The notes below the pieces were generated by a model, which was not told the origin of the DNA, did not search any database, and saw only the letters and a program-made list of their open reading frames with translations. Position numbers and translations under genes: made by a program. From NCBI GenBank assembly GCA_021819605.1, contig JAKAQT010000032.1, forward strand, positions 1 through 13,258: a DNA stretch of 13,258 nucleotides. The letters run 5' to 3'. Positions within the stretch are counted from its first letter, which is position 1. The number at the start of each line of letters is the position of its first letter. This DNA is from Thermoplasmata archaeon. GTDB taxonomy: Archaea; Thermoplasmatota; Thermoplasmata; Thermoplasmatales; Thermoplasmataceae. Positions 1-6,002 of this stretch are shown piece by piece.

Positions 1-462
1 TTCCCTGAATTTTGTGATCTGGTCCCCAAGGGTGTCAACGATCCCGAATGGGCTTCGCATCCTGGCTACGAACATCACAATGCCATAGTCAGATGCCTGC
101 GAGAAATTGACAAACCTCTTGAAGTTGAGGTCCGTCACAGTGTCACCATTCCTCAGCAGAATGTCCTCATCAGATCTCTCATTCAGCAGGTTTCTCAGTG
201 AAAAGAGGGTGCCCAGCGGCTTGTCCTCGCGAAGATAGTGAAACCTGATTCCCATGTGCTCAGAACCGTACATTTCCTCAATCTTCTCTCCCCGGTAGCC
301 GGAAAGGACATACAGATCCCTTATGCCAGTGTTGGCAAAATCAAAAATCTGCCTGTCCATTATGGTGTAATTCTCCCGTATCTGAACAAGTGCTTTCGGT
401 ATCTCATCGGTTATGGGCTTCAGCCTTTTGCCATAACCTCCCGCCAGTATGGCGCCAATCAT
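1..462 (-). CDS. Sugar-1-phosphate nucleotidyltransferase, partial (C-terminus outside window)
   Basis: This is the N-terminal 154 residues of a nucleotidyltransferase that would couple a sugar-1-phosphate to an NTP, giving a nucleotide sugar for glycan or glycolipid synthesis in the cytoplasm. The protein opens with the Rossmann-like signature GAILAGGYGKRLKPIT (residues 3-18), followed by PKAL (22-25) with the usual catalytic lysine. PLGTLFSL (82-89) lies where the family has PLGTA, and RNGDTVTD (104-111) carries the Mg-binding Asp107. PFGIVD (138-143) corresponds to the YGVV-type motif. The ATG at 462 starts the family motif almost immediately, and a TATA-like box lies about 24 bases upstream, so a leaderless transcript is likely. 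The reading frame runs off the left edge without a stop. The sugar and NTP specificity, and whether a C-terminal acyltransferase-type domain follows, cannot be seen. Confidence 0.9.
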   Translation of the reverse strand, partial: MIGAILAGGYGKRLKPITDEIPKALVQIRENYTIMDRQIFDFANTGIRDLYVLSGYRGEKIEEMYGSEHMGIRFHYLREDKPLGTLFSLRNLLNERSDEDILLRNGDTVTDLNFKRFVNFSQASDYGIVMFVARMRSPFGIVDTLGDQITKFRE

Positions 463-480
463 GTTATGGTAATATCGCAG

Positions 481-490
481 GTATTTTTAA
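481..490 (-). promoter_or_regulatory. TATA-like box for the nucleotidyltransferase
   Basis: On the minus strand this reads TTAAAAATAC. Its centre is about 25 bases before the ATG at 462, which fits an archaeal TATA box feeding a leaderless transcript. There is no Shine-Dalgarno sequence in the gap, which supports the same reading. The position is inferred from spacing only. Confidence 0.5.
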
Positions 491-509
491 CATCTGTGAG
501 TCGAGTTCT

Positions 510-525
510 CTCTTTCATAAAAGAG
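510..525. repeat. Perfect inverted repeat upstream of the nucleotidyltransferase promoter
   Basis: CTCTTT-CATA-AAAGAG is a 6-base perfect inverted repeat with a 4-base centre, lying about 20-35 bases upstream of the TATA-like box (minus-strand sense). An overlapping pair TTTCAT (513-518) and ATGAAA (529-534) is also inverted. It could be a regulator site. Being AT-rich it could also occur by chance. The rest of 463-679 shows no convincing gene. Confidence 0.3.
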
Positions 526-679
526 TGTATGAAAACTGGCCTTGAGTTATTACGCCTATCCGCACGTGTTATGGCAGCTTCTGGAAAAGATTGATCGGGA
601 CAGGCATGGAATGGCTTCCTTGAGCCTCCTTCCCGTTCGTTCAATTTTATGTGTCCACCATCAACGGTTTTGGTCCAGA

Positions 680-1342
680 TCACGGGATCTGAAACACATC
701 GCCAGGCTTGAGTATCTTCACCTGGGTGACATTTCCGGCAAGTTTCCTGAACTCCTCTGGGTCGGAATCTATTCCGGGAAATGTTCCATAATGCATGGGT
801 ATGGTGTACTTCGCCTTGATCAATCCGGCAGCCACTGCGGCTTCCTTGGGGCCCATTGTATAGAATCCGCCGGTTGGCAGAAGGGCCACATCGGGCTTGT
901 AAAGCTCCCCGATATATTTCATGTCGCCGAAAAGAGCAGTGTCTCCTGCATGATATATGGTTTTTCCATCGCCGGTAACCACAAATCCCGATTCATTCCC
1001 GCTGTGGACGGCGGCAGTAAGGCCGATTGAAACATCTCCAAAACGGGTCTGGCTTCCCTTGTTCATCCCAATGAAGTGATCCTCCCCCAGCCCCTCTTTT
1101 TCCCCGCCCTGTGACAGCTCAAACATTCCAACGATCTTTGCGCCGGTTCTCTTTGATATGGCATAGGCATCGCCCACGTGGTCAAAATGCGTGTGGGTCA
1201 CCAGCACATAGTCAATATTGTTCAGATCACTTTCCTTCATTGCTGCCTTGGGGTTATTTGTCAGGAAGGGGTCGATCACCATTCTTGTCTTGCTGAATTC
1301 TACCAGCCATGCGGCATGTCCGAGCCATTGCAACTTCACCAT
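680..1342 (-). CDS. UPF0173-type metal-dependent hydrolase (UlaG-like metallo-beta-lactamase fold)
   Basis: This is a 220-residue cytoplasmic protein of the metallo-beta-lactamase superfamily, UPF0173/UlaG-like branch, with the substrate unknown. The metal ligands are visible: LGHA near the start (residues 7-10), the dinuclear site THTHFDHVGD (49-58: His50, His52, Asp54, His55), His113 in AVHSG, Asp134 in HAGDT, and His184 in PMHYG. The length and the MVKLQWLGHA opening match the family, so I place the start at the ATG at 1342. The frame stays open further upstream (ATG at 1393, GTG/ATG up to about 1426), but the extra residues look unlike the fold. A T-rich element (TTTTTTAG on the minus strand, 1368-1375) about 29 bases before 1342 could serve a leaderless start. 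It is divergent from the DtxR-type regulator and may share its control region. Confidence 0.9.
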   Translation of the reverse strand: MVKLQWLGHAAWLVEFSKTRMVIDPFLTNNPKAAMKESDLNNIDYVLVTHTHFDHVGDAYAISKRTGAKIVGMFELSQGGEKEGLGEDHFIGMNKGSQTRFGDVSIGLTAAVHSGNESGFVVTGDGKTIYHAGDTALFGDMKYIGELYKPDVALLPTGGFYTMGPKEAAVAAGLIKAKYTIPMHYGTFPGIDSDPEEFRKLAGNVTQVKILKPGDVFQIP

Positions 1343-1395
1343 GTTTATCGGGTGAACATGTGCTCTTTCTAAAAAACCCTTTAGTGTCCTCATGC

Positions 1396-1423
1396 GTATA
1401 AACGATTTAACAACGTTTAAGTA
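1396..1423. promoter_or_regulatory. Divergent promoter with mirror-image TATA elements
   Basis: TAAACG (1399-1404) and CGTTTA (1414-1419) form a perfect inverted repeat with a 9-base spacer. Reading outward, the minus strand has CGTTTATAC and the plus strand CGTTTAAGTAC, so each arm is also a plausible TATA box for one of the two divergent genes. A factor bound at the centre could control both genes. This is inferred from sequence; no transcription start is known. Confidence 0.45.
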
Positions 1424-1433
1424 CATTAAAGAA

Positions 1434-1450
1434 ATTAGTATGAGGCTAAT
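1434..1450. promoter_or_regulatory. Candidate autoregulatory operator of the DtxR-type gene
   Basis: ATTAG-TATGAGG-CTAAT is a perfect 5-base inverted repeat with a 7-base spacer, ending 3 bases before the ATG at 1454 and so covering the likely transcription start. The half-site TTAG/CTAA is the same core seen in the bacterial DtxR operator consensus, although the spacing differs. The position suits repression by the gene product itself. Confidence 0.45.
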
Positions 1451-1453
1451 AAT

Positions 1454-1864
1454 ATGTCAAACACTATAACATTAACACGCAAGGAAAGAGACTGCCTGGT
1501 TCTAATCGGGGACAATGCAGCCTCAGATTTCCCCCTCAGGCTGGTTGAAGTTGCAAACAGCCTCGGGATCAAGTCCCCCACTGCACTGAATCTGGTGAAG
1601 AGGCTGGTATCAAAGGGAATGCTTCTGAGGGAGCACGGAATGCTGGTTCTTTCAGCAGAAGGGAAGGAGGAATACGGAAGAATTATTGAATCTCACCGTG
1701 TGATTGAAACAATGATGACAAGGAACGGTGTGGACCTTGCTGATGCATGCAGACTTTCATGCAACCTGGACTTCATCATAGATGAAACAGCAGTGAATTC
1801 AATTTTCAACCAGCTTGGAAAACCGAAATCATGTCCTCACGGCAAGAAGATTGAGGTGATCTGA
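1454..1864 (+). CDS. DtxR/MntR-family metal-dependent transcriptional regulator
   Basis: This 136-residue protein is a metal-sensing DNA-binding repressor or activator. A winged helix lies at about residues 8-70 (recognition region VANSLGIKSPTALNLVKRL), followed by the metal-binding and dimerisation helices at about 72-120 and a terminal CPHGKKI (127-133), typical of the family. It lacks the C-terminal SH3-like domain, so it is MntR-length. By my alignment the usual ligand helix contains His81 and Glu85 as expected, but His98 of DtxR becomes Cys99, DtxR Cys102 is Cys103, Glu105 becomes Asp106 and the ligand His106 becomes Phe107. This thiol-rich, His-poor site suggests an atypical metal or altered affinity. 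The gene is directly fused in spacing to a NicO-like transporter gene (stop 1862-1864, next ATG 1865), so that protein's cargo is probably the sensed metal. An inverted repeat just before the start suggests autoregulation. Confidence 0.85.
   Translation: MSNTITLTRKERDCLVLIGDNAASDFPLRLVEVANSLGIKSPTALNLVKRLVSKGMLLREHGMLVLSAEGKEEYGRIIESHRVIETMMTRNGVDLADACRLSCNLDFIIDETAVNSIFNQLGKPKSCPHGKKIEVI
1853..1860 (+). promoter_or_regulatory. Strong ribosome binding site for the NicO-like gene
   Basis: GAGGTGAT closely matches the complement of the archaeal 16S rRNA 3' end and lies 4 bases before the ATG at 1865, inside the last codons of the regulator gene. It fixes that start and shows coupled translation. 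Confidence 0.6.
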
Positions 1865-2854
1865 ATGTATATAAATCTCTGGAATCCTGAATATGATGGC
1901 CTCATATCTGCCCTGATAATATCATATCTCCTGGGCATAGTCCATGGTATAACGCCGGATGAACACACATGGCCAATAACATTCTCATATTCCGTTGGAA
2001 GCTACAGCACAAGGGGAGGCTTCAAGGCTGGCGCCATGTTCTCGACTGGCTTCACCGTTCAGCGTGCGCTTCTCTCACAGATCGCATATTTCGCCTTAGC
2101 CGGAATATTCATGACGGCGATGGCCTTCGGCCTTACCTACATACTTGTGGGAGTTGCCATGGCGGCCGCAGGTATCTATATAGCATCAAGAGGAAGGTAC
2201 GCTCACTTCCACCTTATTGAGAACTATCTGGGAAAAGCGTTTCACCTGCACCCACACGAGGAGGAGCAGAACAGGGAGGAGCTGGATCACACAGCAAATC
2301 CCATAATACATGATCTGAAGCCCGTTCCTCTCAAGCTGGCTTTTGTGCATGGGCTGATTGCAGGGTTTGGATTCGGGGCATTTGCTTTGATAATTTACAC
2401 AATACTGGCACCATCAATGCCATCCCCATGGTTTGGTTTTGCCCCCGGCCTGTTATTTGGCCTGGGAACAATGACAATGCAGATACTTTTCGGCATGGGG
2501 TTTGGAAAGTGGATGCAGTCCAAGAAGAAACTTTCACTGCAGGGGATACAGTATGTTGCCAAGAACATAAGCCGCTACGTCCTGACATACGGCGGTTATG
2601 CGTTCATTGTGGCCGGTGCGGCAATTCTTGCTTTCCCGAAACTTCTTGACTATGGCATAAGCACAGGCATACACGTCCATAACCTTGATAACCTGGGAAT
2701 CGGCTTCTTCATTGTGATATTCGCTGTTGTCATAATTGGACTGGTGGGTTATTTCCGGTCAATGAAGAACGCCACCAGGCTTTACACGGTTGTGGTTCCG
2801 CCCCAGACCGATGACTGGGAAATGAGCCAGATCAGCAGGCACCCCAACCAGTAG
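1865..2854 (+). CDS. NicO/NiCoT-like multi-pass membrane protein, putative transition-metal transporter
   Basis: This 329-residue integral membrane protein has about 6-8 hydrophobic segments. The first carries LGIVHGITPDEHTWP (residues 23-37), which resembles the HX4DH signature of nickel/cobalt permeases but has Glu inserted (His27, Asp32, Glu33, His34). A second signature-like segment is FVHGLIAGFGFG (160-171, His162). Between them a polar loop is rich in metal-binding side chains: HFH (114-116), HLHPHEEE (127-134), DH (141-142) and His149. A further HVH occurs at 270-272. Such loops are typical of RcnA/NicO-type metal exporters and UreH-like proteins. It starts with zero spacing after the DtxR-type gene and is followed 10 bases later by an APC permease. 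The metal and direction are not determinable; nickel, cobalt, iron or manganese are all possible. I judge the transporter class likely but the family placement only moderate. Confidence 0.65.
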   Translation: MYINLWNPEYDGLISALIISYLLGIVHGITPDEHTWPITFSYSVGSYSTRGGFKAGAMFSTGFTVQRALLSQIAYFALAGIFMTAMAFGLTYILVGVAMAAAGIYIASRGRYAHFHLIENYLGKAFHLHPHEEEQNREELDHTANPIIHDLKPVPLKLAFVHGLIAGFGFGAFALIIYTILAPSMPSPWFGFAPGLLFGLGTMTMQILFGMGFGKWMQSKKKLSLQGIQYVAKNISRYVLTYGGYAFIVAGAAILAFPKLLDYGISTGIHVHNLDNLGIGFFIVIFAVVIIGLVGYFRSMKNATRLYTVVVPPQTDDWEMSQISRHPNQ

Positions 2855-2864
2855 GTGCCAGGTG

Positions 2865-4439
2865 ATGTCTGGAAGCTTATCAGAAACCGGGCCTGACCAC
2901 GGCAACAGGCTGAGAAAGGGTACGGTCGGAACATGGGGGGCAATTGCAGAGGAGATAGCTGCAATGGCTCCAGCTTGTGATACCGTCGCGTTCATGACAT
3001 CGGCCGCTGCATTTGCCTTCGTCCTCACCCCGCTGTCGTTCCTCATCGCCACGCTGACAATGTTCCTTGAGGTCAATACTCTTTACCACCTTTCCAGAAG
3101 GCATGCCAGTGCCGGAGGATATTATGGCTATATTTCCACTGCATTCGGCCCACGTCCTGCAATTGTCTCTGGGTTGCTGTATGTCATGTACCAGATCGCA
3201 AGCACTGCAGCAATCCCCGTATATGTTGCAGGAGTGGTGCTTCCCGGGGTTCTTGAATATTTCTTCAGGATCAGCCTGCCTGCATGGGTCTGGATACCGT
3301 TCATACTTCTTTTCATCGTACTGCCCATAGGCCTGGCAATTCTTGGAATCAGGCCACAGATGAAGTACGTGAGGATTGCAGCATTCTTTGAGGTTGCTTT
3401 CCTTGCAGTTCTATCTGCCATAATTATCTTCAAGGCCCATGATAACACCCTGGCAGTGTTCAATCCAGGTGCCTGGCCCTCCTATTCCGGGAATTTTGCA
3501 TCTGTTGGGGGACCGGCGTCAGGAGTGGGGCTGGGAATGATATTTGGGCTCACCAGTTTCATAGGATATGGCGGATCGGCTCCTCTGGGCGAGGAGGTGA
3601 AAAGCAGCAGGAACATTACAAAATCACTCGTCTACGGTCTCCTGATAGTGGGGATAGTCCTGACTGAGGTTGCCTACGCCATGACAGTTGGCTGGGGAGT
3701 CTCGCTCATGACATCCTTTGCAGCCAGCAACATTCCCGGGATAATTGTTGCGACCCTGTACACCGGGATAGCCGGTGGGCTCATGCTGGCGCTGGTAGCA
3801 TTCAATTCGGCATTTTCGGATTCGGTTGCAATGCAGTCCAATGCGGGAAGGGTATACTTTGCCATGGCAAGGGATGGAATAATCCCGAAATTCTTTGCGC
3901 ACATAAGCAGGCGATGGGTGACACCCAGCAAGGCACTTGCTTTTATAGGGACATTTTCAAGTGTGGGTTCCCTGACAGCGGCATTCCTGATTGCCCACTC
4001 AATGGGAATATCGCCCATCAGGCTAATCTCGGGAGCGGCAACTGGAATATATGTGACAAGAGTCCTGTCAGACACATTTGATCTGCTGACAACAATAGCA
4101 CTGGTTGGGCTTATAATAACGCACATCCTGCTGAACACATCAGTCATAACACTTTTCAGGCGCCTGAAGGAATTCCACAAGAGGAAGCTTCACAAGGTCA
4201 TACATCCGATTGAGCATTATGTGCTGCCCATCATTGCAACTGCAATATTCATTTTTGTATTGTATGAAAGCGTCTGGCCTCCAGTCTTCCCGGTGACAGA
4301 GGCCGTAATGGTGGCAGCCGTGTATCTGGCATTCGCAATATCATATGCAGTGCTCCTGAAGAAGAGAAGGCCTGATCTGGTCAGGAGGGCAGGAAAAACA
4401 GTGAATATAGTGGAGGAAGAGAAACTTGCAGAACAGTGA
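2865..4439 (+). CDS. APC-superfamily permease (amino acid/polyamine transporter type)
   Basis: This 524-residue membrane protein has about 12 hydrophobic segments. The N-terminal pattern GTWGAIAEEIAAMAPACD (residues 22-39) corresponds to the first helix of APC transporters, where the broken helix binds the substrate amine and carboxylate. SAGGYYGYIS (82-91) matches the family's GGxYxY stretch, and SFIGYGGSAPLGEEVK resembles the TM6 F-x-GFE-x-x-xxxEE region. RVYFAMARDGIIPKFFAHI is the classical conserved loop between TM8 and TM9. A cytoplasmic charged tail ends the protein. ATG at 2865 is preferred to the GTG at 2862 because AGGTG at 2853-2857, overlapping the previous stop, sits 7 bases upstream. 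Substrate unknown. Its place in a metal-regulator operon raises the possibility of uptake of a metal-binding amino acid, but this is inference. Confidence 0.85.
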   Translation: MSGSLSETGPDHGNRLRKGTVGTWGAIAEEIAAMAPACDTVAFMTSAAAFAFVLTPLSFLIATLTMFLEVNTLYHLSRRHASAGGYYGYISTAFGPRPAIVSGLLYVMYQIASTAAIPVYVAGVVLPGVLEYFFRISLPAWVWIPFILLFIVLPIGLAILGIRPQMKYVRIAAFFEVAFLAVLSAIIIFKAHDNTLAVFNPGAWPSYSGNFASVGGPASGVGLGMIFGLTSFIGYGGSAPLGEEVKSSRNITKSLVYGLLIVGIVLTEVAYAMTVGWGVSLMTSFAASNIPGIIVATLYTGIAGGLMLALVAFNSAFSDSVAMQSNAGRVYFAMARDGIIPKFFAHISRRWVTPSKALAFIGTFSSVGSLTAAFLIAHSMGISPIRLISGAATGIYVTRVLSDTFDLLTTIALVGLIITHILLNTSVITLFRRLKEFHKRKLHKVIHPIEHYVLPIIATAIFIFVLYESVWPPVFPVTEAVMVAAVYLAFAISYAVLLKKRRPDLVRRAGKTVNIVEEEKLAEQ

Positions 4440-4707
4440 TGATCCTGTAATCATGGATCTGGCATTCATGCATGACACCAAGGGCCGGCTGTTTCTTTAC
4501 AATGACAGGCTGGTTTTTCAGTCAAGGAAAGGGGATGTGGTTTTTCCCATAAACAACATAAGGAAACTTGCCTATGAAAAGAAGACATTCGTGACATCTA
4601 CTCTTTTCGTTAACGATGTCCCAATCACGGTATGCAGGGCGCATATCTGGGCGGCAAGAATGGTGGATCTGGGCCTCAGGTGCAATGTGGATGGGAGGAT
4701 CAGTTAA
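4426..4707 (+). CDS. Small PH/GRAM-like domain protein of unknown function
   Basis: This is a hypothetical protein of up to 93 residues overlapping the end of the permease gene by 14 bases. The central part, TKGRLFLYNDRLVFQS (about residues 18-33 from the TTG) followed by VVFPINNIRKL and a later beta-rich stretch, has the alternating pattern of bacterial PH-like or GRAM domains (a 'G.L.LYNDRLVF ... FPI..I' layout). There is no membrane segment or signal peptide. Start choice is uncertain: TTG at 4426 has GGAGGA (4412-4417) 8 bases upstream, while the first in-frame ATG is at 4453 with only a weak GTGAT upstream. Translational coupling to the permease suggests it helps the transporter, perhaps as a small cytoplasmic regulatory or membrane-proximal partner. 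The PH-like assignment is pattern-based only. Confidence 0.6.
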   Translation: MQNSDDPVIMDLAFMHDTKGRLFLYNDRLVFQSRKGDVVFPINNIRKLAYEKKTFVTSTLFVNDVPITVCRAHIWAARMVDLGLRCNVDGRIS

Positions 4708-4716
4708 TTCTATATG
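4707..4716 (+). promoter_or_regulatory. TATA-like box for the ABM-domain gene
   Basis: ATTCTATATG lies about 25 bases before the ATG at 4737 and overlaps the stop codon of the previous gene. No Shine-Dalgarno sequence separates it from the start, so a leaderless transcript independent of the upstream operon is likely. Confidence 0.45.
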
Positions 4717-4736
4717 TCCCATGAACCTTTCAAATT

Positions 4737-5030
4737 ATGATTAATGTGGGTTTTTTCTATTCAGTTGTAAGTGGCAAGGAACAGGAGTTTGAGGAAACAT
4801 TCAGGGGCGTCATAAAGTTTCTCATGGAAAACGACACAGGAATAAGGGACGCCAGGCTCTACAGGGATGTCTCAGTTCCAGGGGAATACATGATATTCAG
4901 TGAATGGGACAGTGTTGATTCTTTCAGGAAGTTCATTGCCAGCAGGCCATTCAAGGAAACAACAGAACAGGGCAAGAGCATCCTCAGGGGAAAGCCCAGG
5001 CATATAATTCTCAGGGCAGAAGAACCCTGA
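4737..5030 (+). CDS. Antibiotic-biosynthesis-monooxygenase (ABM) fold protein
   Basis: This 97-residue protein has the dimeric alpha-beta ferredoxin-like barrel pattern of the ABM family. It has an N-terminal beta strand (INVGFFYSVVSG), a helix with FEETFRGVIKFL (18-29), strands around ARLYRDVSVPGEYMIFSEW (39-57, Trp57) and a helix SVDSFRKFIASRPFKE (59-74). Members include quinol or heme monooxygenases (IsdG/HmoA-like) and simple stress proteins. The place where HmoA-type enzymes usually have a His after the 'W..S..F' segment reads KETTEQ here, so heme degradation is not supported. It has its own TATA-like box about 25 bases upstream. Its stop codon abuts the stop of cydB on the opposite strand. 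It is next to a metal operon and a heme oxidase, but no functional link is shown. Confidence 0.75.
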   Translation: MINVGFFYSVVSGKEQEFEETFRGVIKFLMENDTGIRDARLYRDVSVPGEYMIFSEWDSVDSFRKFIASRPFKETTEQGKSILRGKPRHIILRAEEP

Positions 5031-6002
5031 TCAGTCTGCTGATTCAGACTGCTGATCCCGGTTTCGCTCTCCCTTCCTGAAAGCAACATCGAAATACATC
5101 AGTGTCAGGAGCAGGAGGATTATACCGCCTATGACTGTTGTGTAGAAAACCTGCGTCTGCATTGCATTGTTGTTCAGCAGCCCCAATATGTTCAGGGACT
5201 TCCCCATGAGGTCCGGATATTGAGAATATGCCAGGAAAAATACCGAAACAGCCAGAAAACCCTGAAAAACAATCTTGTTCTGCACAATGGCCCTCGTCTT
5301 GCCAGAGAGCCACAGCACCGGCACAAGAACTGTAAGTATGACAGGCACGGCCAGGGCGTACGGATTATTCAGGTTCCCCAGATAAACAAAGGATACCCCG
5401 GCAATTGCCATTCCAGCTATTATAACCACAGGAGGCAGAAAACGCCTCACATCCAGCCCGTAGAAGATGGACCCGAACCCAAAGAGGAGGATTGCAGAGC
5501 CGATTATGAAACCGTCATCTGGAAGGAAAGACGCAAAGGCAGAAAGGCTGAACGTCATCCTGGAATAATCTATGCCCCTCCCGCTGATGAATGCCGTGTA
5601 AATAACAAGTATCATTGCTCCCAGGACAAATGTTATGATGGCATAGATGCTGTAAAGGAATCTGCGGTTGATCTTCCGGTTTTTCCATATGTATTCGGCA
5701 GATATTATGGACGCATTCCTCAAAACATATAGTATGAGGAATAGCAGGATGTAACTGATGAATGAATATGCAATCAAGGGCAGCGCCGATGGGATCAGGG
5801 CTTCAAGATTTACCACGTAAAATACAAAGAATGTTCCTGTAACTTCCCATATTGGGACAAGGTATCTGAACACCTTGCGCTCGCTCTCCCTGTATTTGAG
5901 CAGAATGGCGGAGGCTGCCATGAGCTCCGTGGACAGGAGTGCAAAGAGCATGGCAAAAATCGCCAGGTTCAGTCCTACTTCGGGATGAATGATCTGTACC
6001 AT
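5031..6002 (-). CDS. cydB: Cytochrome bd-type quinol oxidase subunit II (divergent CydB)
   Basis: This 323-residue integral membrane protein with about 8-9 hydrophobic helices partners CydA in the bd-type terminal oxidase, which reduces O2 with electrons from quinol. Assignment rests mainly on topology and position directly after cydA, with a 28-base overlap. Weak sequence support comes from ELMAAS near residue 26 (canonical LEGFDLG region) and VPIWEVTG (49-56), with Glu53 where typical CydB has the Asp of PVWDGNE. It is shorter than the roughly 380 residues of the Escherichia coli protein. A purine run, GGGGGTC, lies 4 bases before the ATG on the minus strand and supports the start at 6002. 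It ends stop-to-stop against the ABM gene. The C-terminal tail is charged. No CydX-like small subunit is visible downstream. Confidence 0.75.
   Translation of the reverse strand: MVQIIHPEVGLNLAIFAMLFALLSTELMAASAILLKYRESERKVFRYLVPIWEVTGTFFVFYVVNLEALIPSALPLIAYSFISYILLFLILYVLRNASIISAEYIWKNRKINRRFLYSIYAIITFVLGAMILVIYTAFISGRGIDYSRMTFSLSAFASFLPDDGFIIGSAILLFGFGSIFYGLDVRRFLPPVVIIAGMAIAGVSFVYLGNLNNPYALAVPVILTVLVPVLWLSGKTRAIVQNKIVFQGFLAVSVFFLAYSQYPDLMGKSLNILGLLNNNAMQTQVFYTTVIGGIILLLLTLMYFDVAFRKGERNRDQQSESAD
5032..5051. repeat. Stem-loop at the convergent gene ends
   Basis: CAGTCTG (5032-5038) and CAGACTG (5045-5051) are perfect inverted repeats around a 6-base loop, beginning right after the adjoining stop codons. 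The same stretch contains CTGCTGAT twice (5036-5043, 5049-5056). It encodes the C-terminal residues of CydB and could form an RNA stem at the 3' end of the ABM transcript, but there is no following T-run, so terminator function is unproven. Confidence 0.35.

Noticed and set aside
459..683. Minus-strand open frame of 74 codons whose GTG start overlaps the hydrolase stop (GTGA) and whose stop overlaps the nucleotidyltransferase start (ATGA)
   Set aside because: The tidy overlaps at both ends are tempting, but the protein is polar, Arg-rich and without recognisable secondary structure, and the predicted TATA box of the next gene lies inside it. Judged chance.
542..1030. 162-codon open frame on the plus strand opposite the metallohydrolase
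   Set aside because: The opposite strand encodes a protein with a complete metal-binding motif set; this frame shows no family features.
1343..1426. 28-residue N-terminal extension of the metallohydrolase
   Set aside because: The family begins with the MVKLQWLGHA strand, and the extension runs into the divergent promoter. A leaderless start at 1393 cannot be fully excluded.
3674..4180. 168-codon minus-strand open frame inside the APC permease
   Set aside because: Antisense shadow; the permease frame has coherent membrane segments and family motifs.
4737..5030. Assignment of the ABM protein as a heme-degrading monooxygenase because it neighbours metal and heme genes
   Set aside because: The His expected after the W..S..F region in HmoA/IsdG-type enzymes is not seen.
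5220..5732. 170-codon open frame on the plus strand inside cydB
   Set aside because: Antisense shadow of a membrane-protein gene; the translation is rich in Arg, Gly, Pro and Tyr with no domain pattern.
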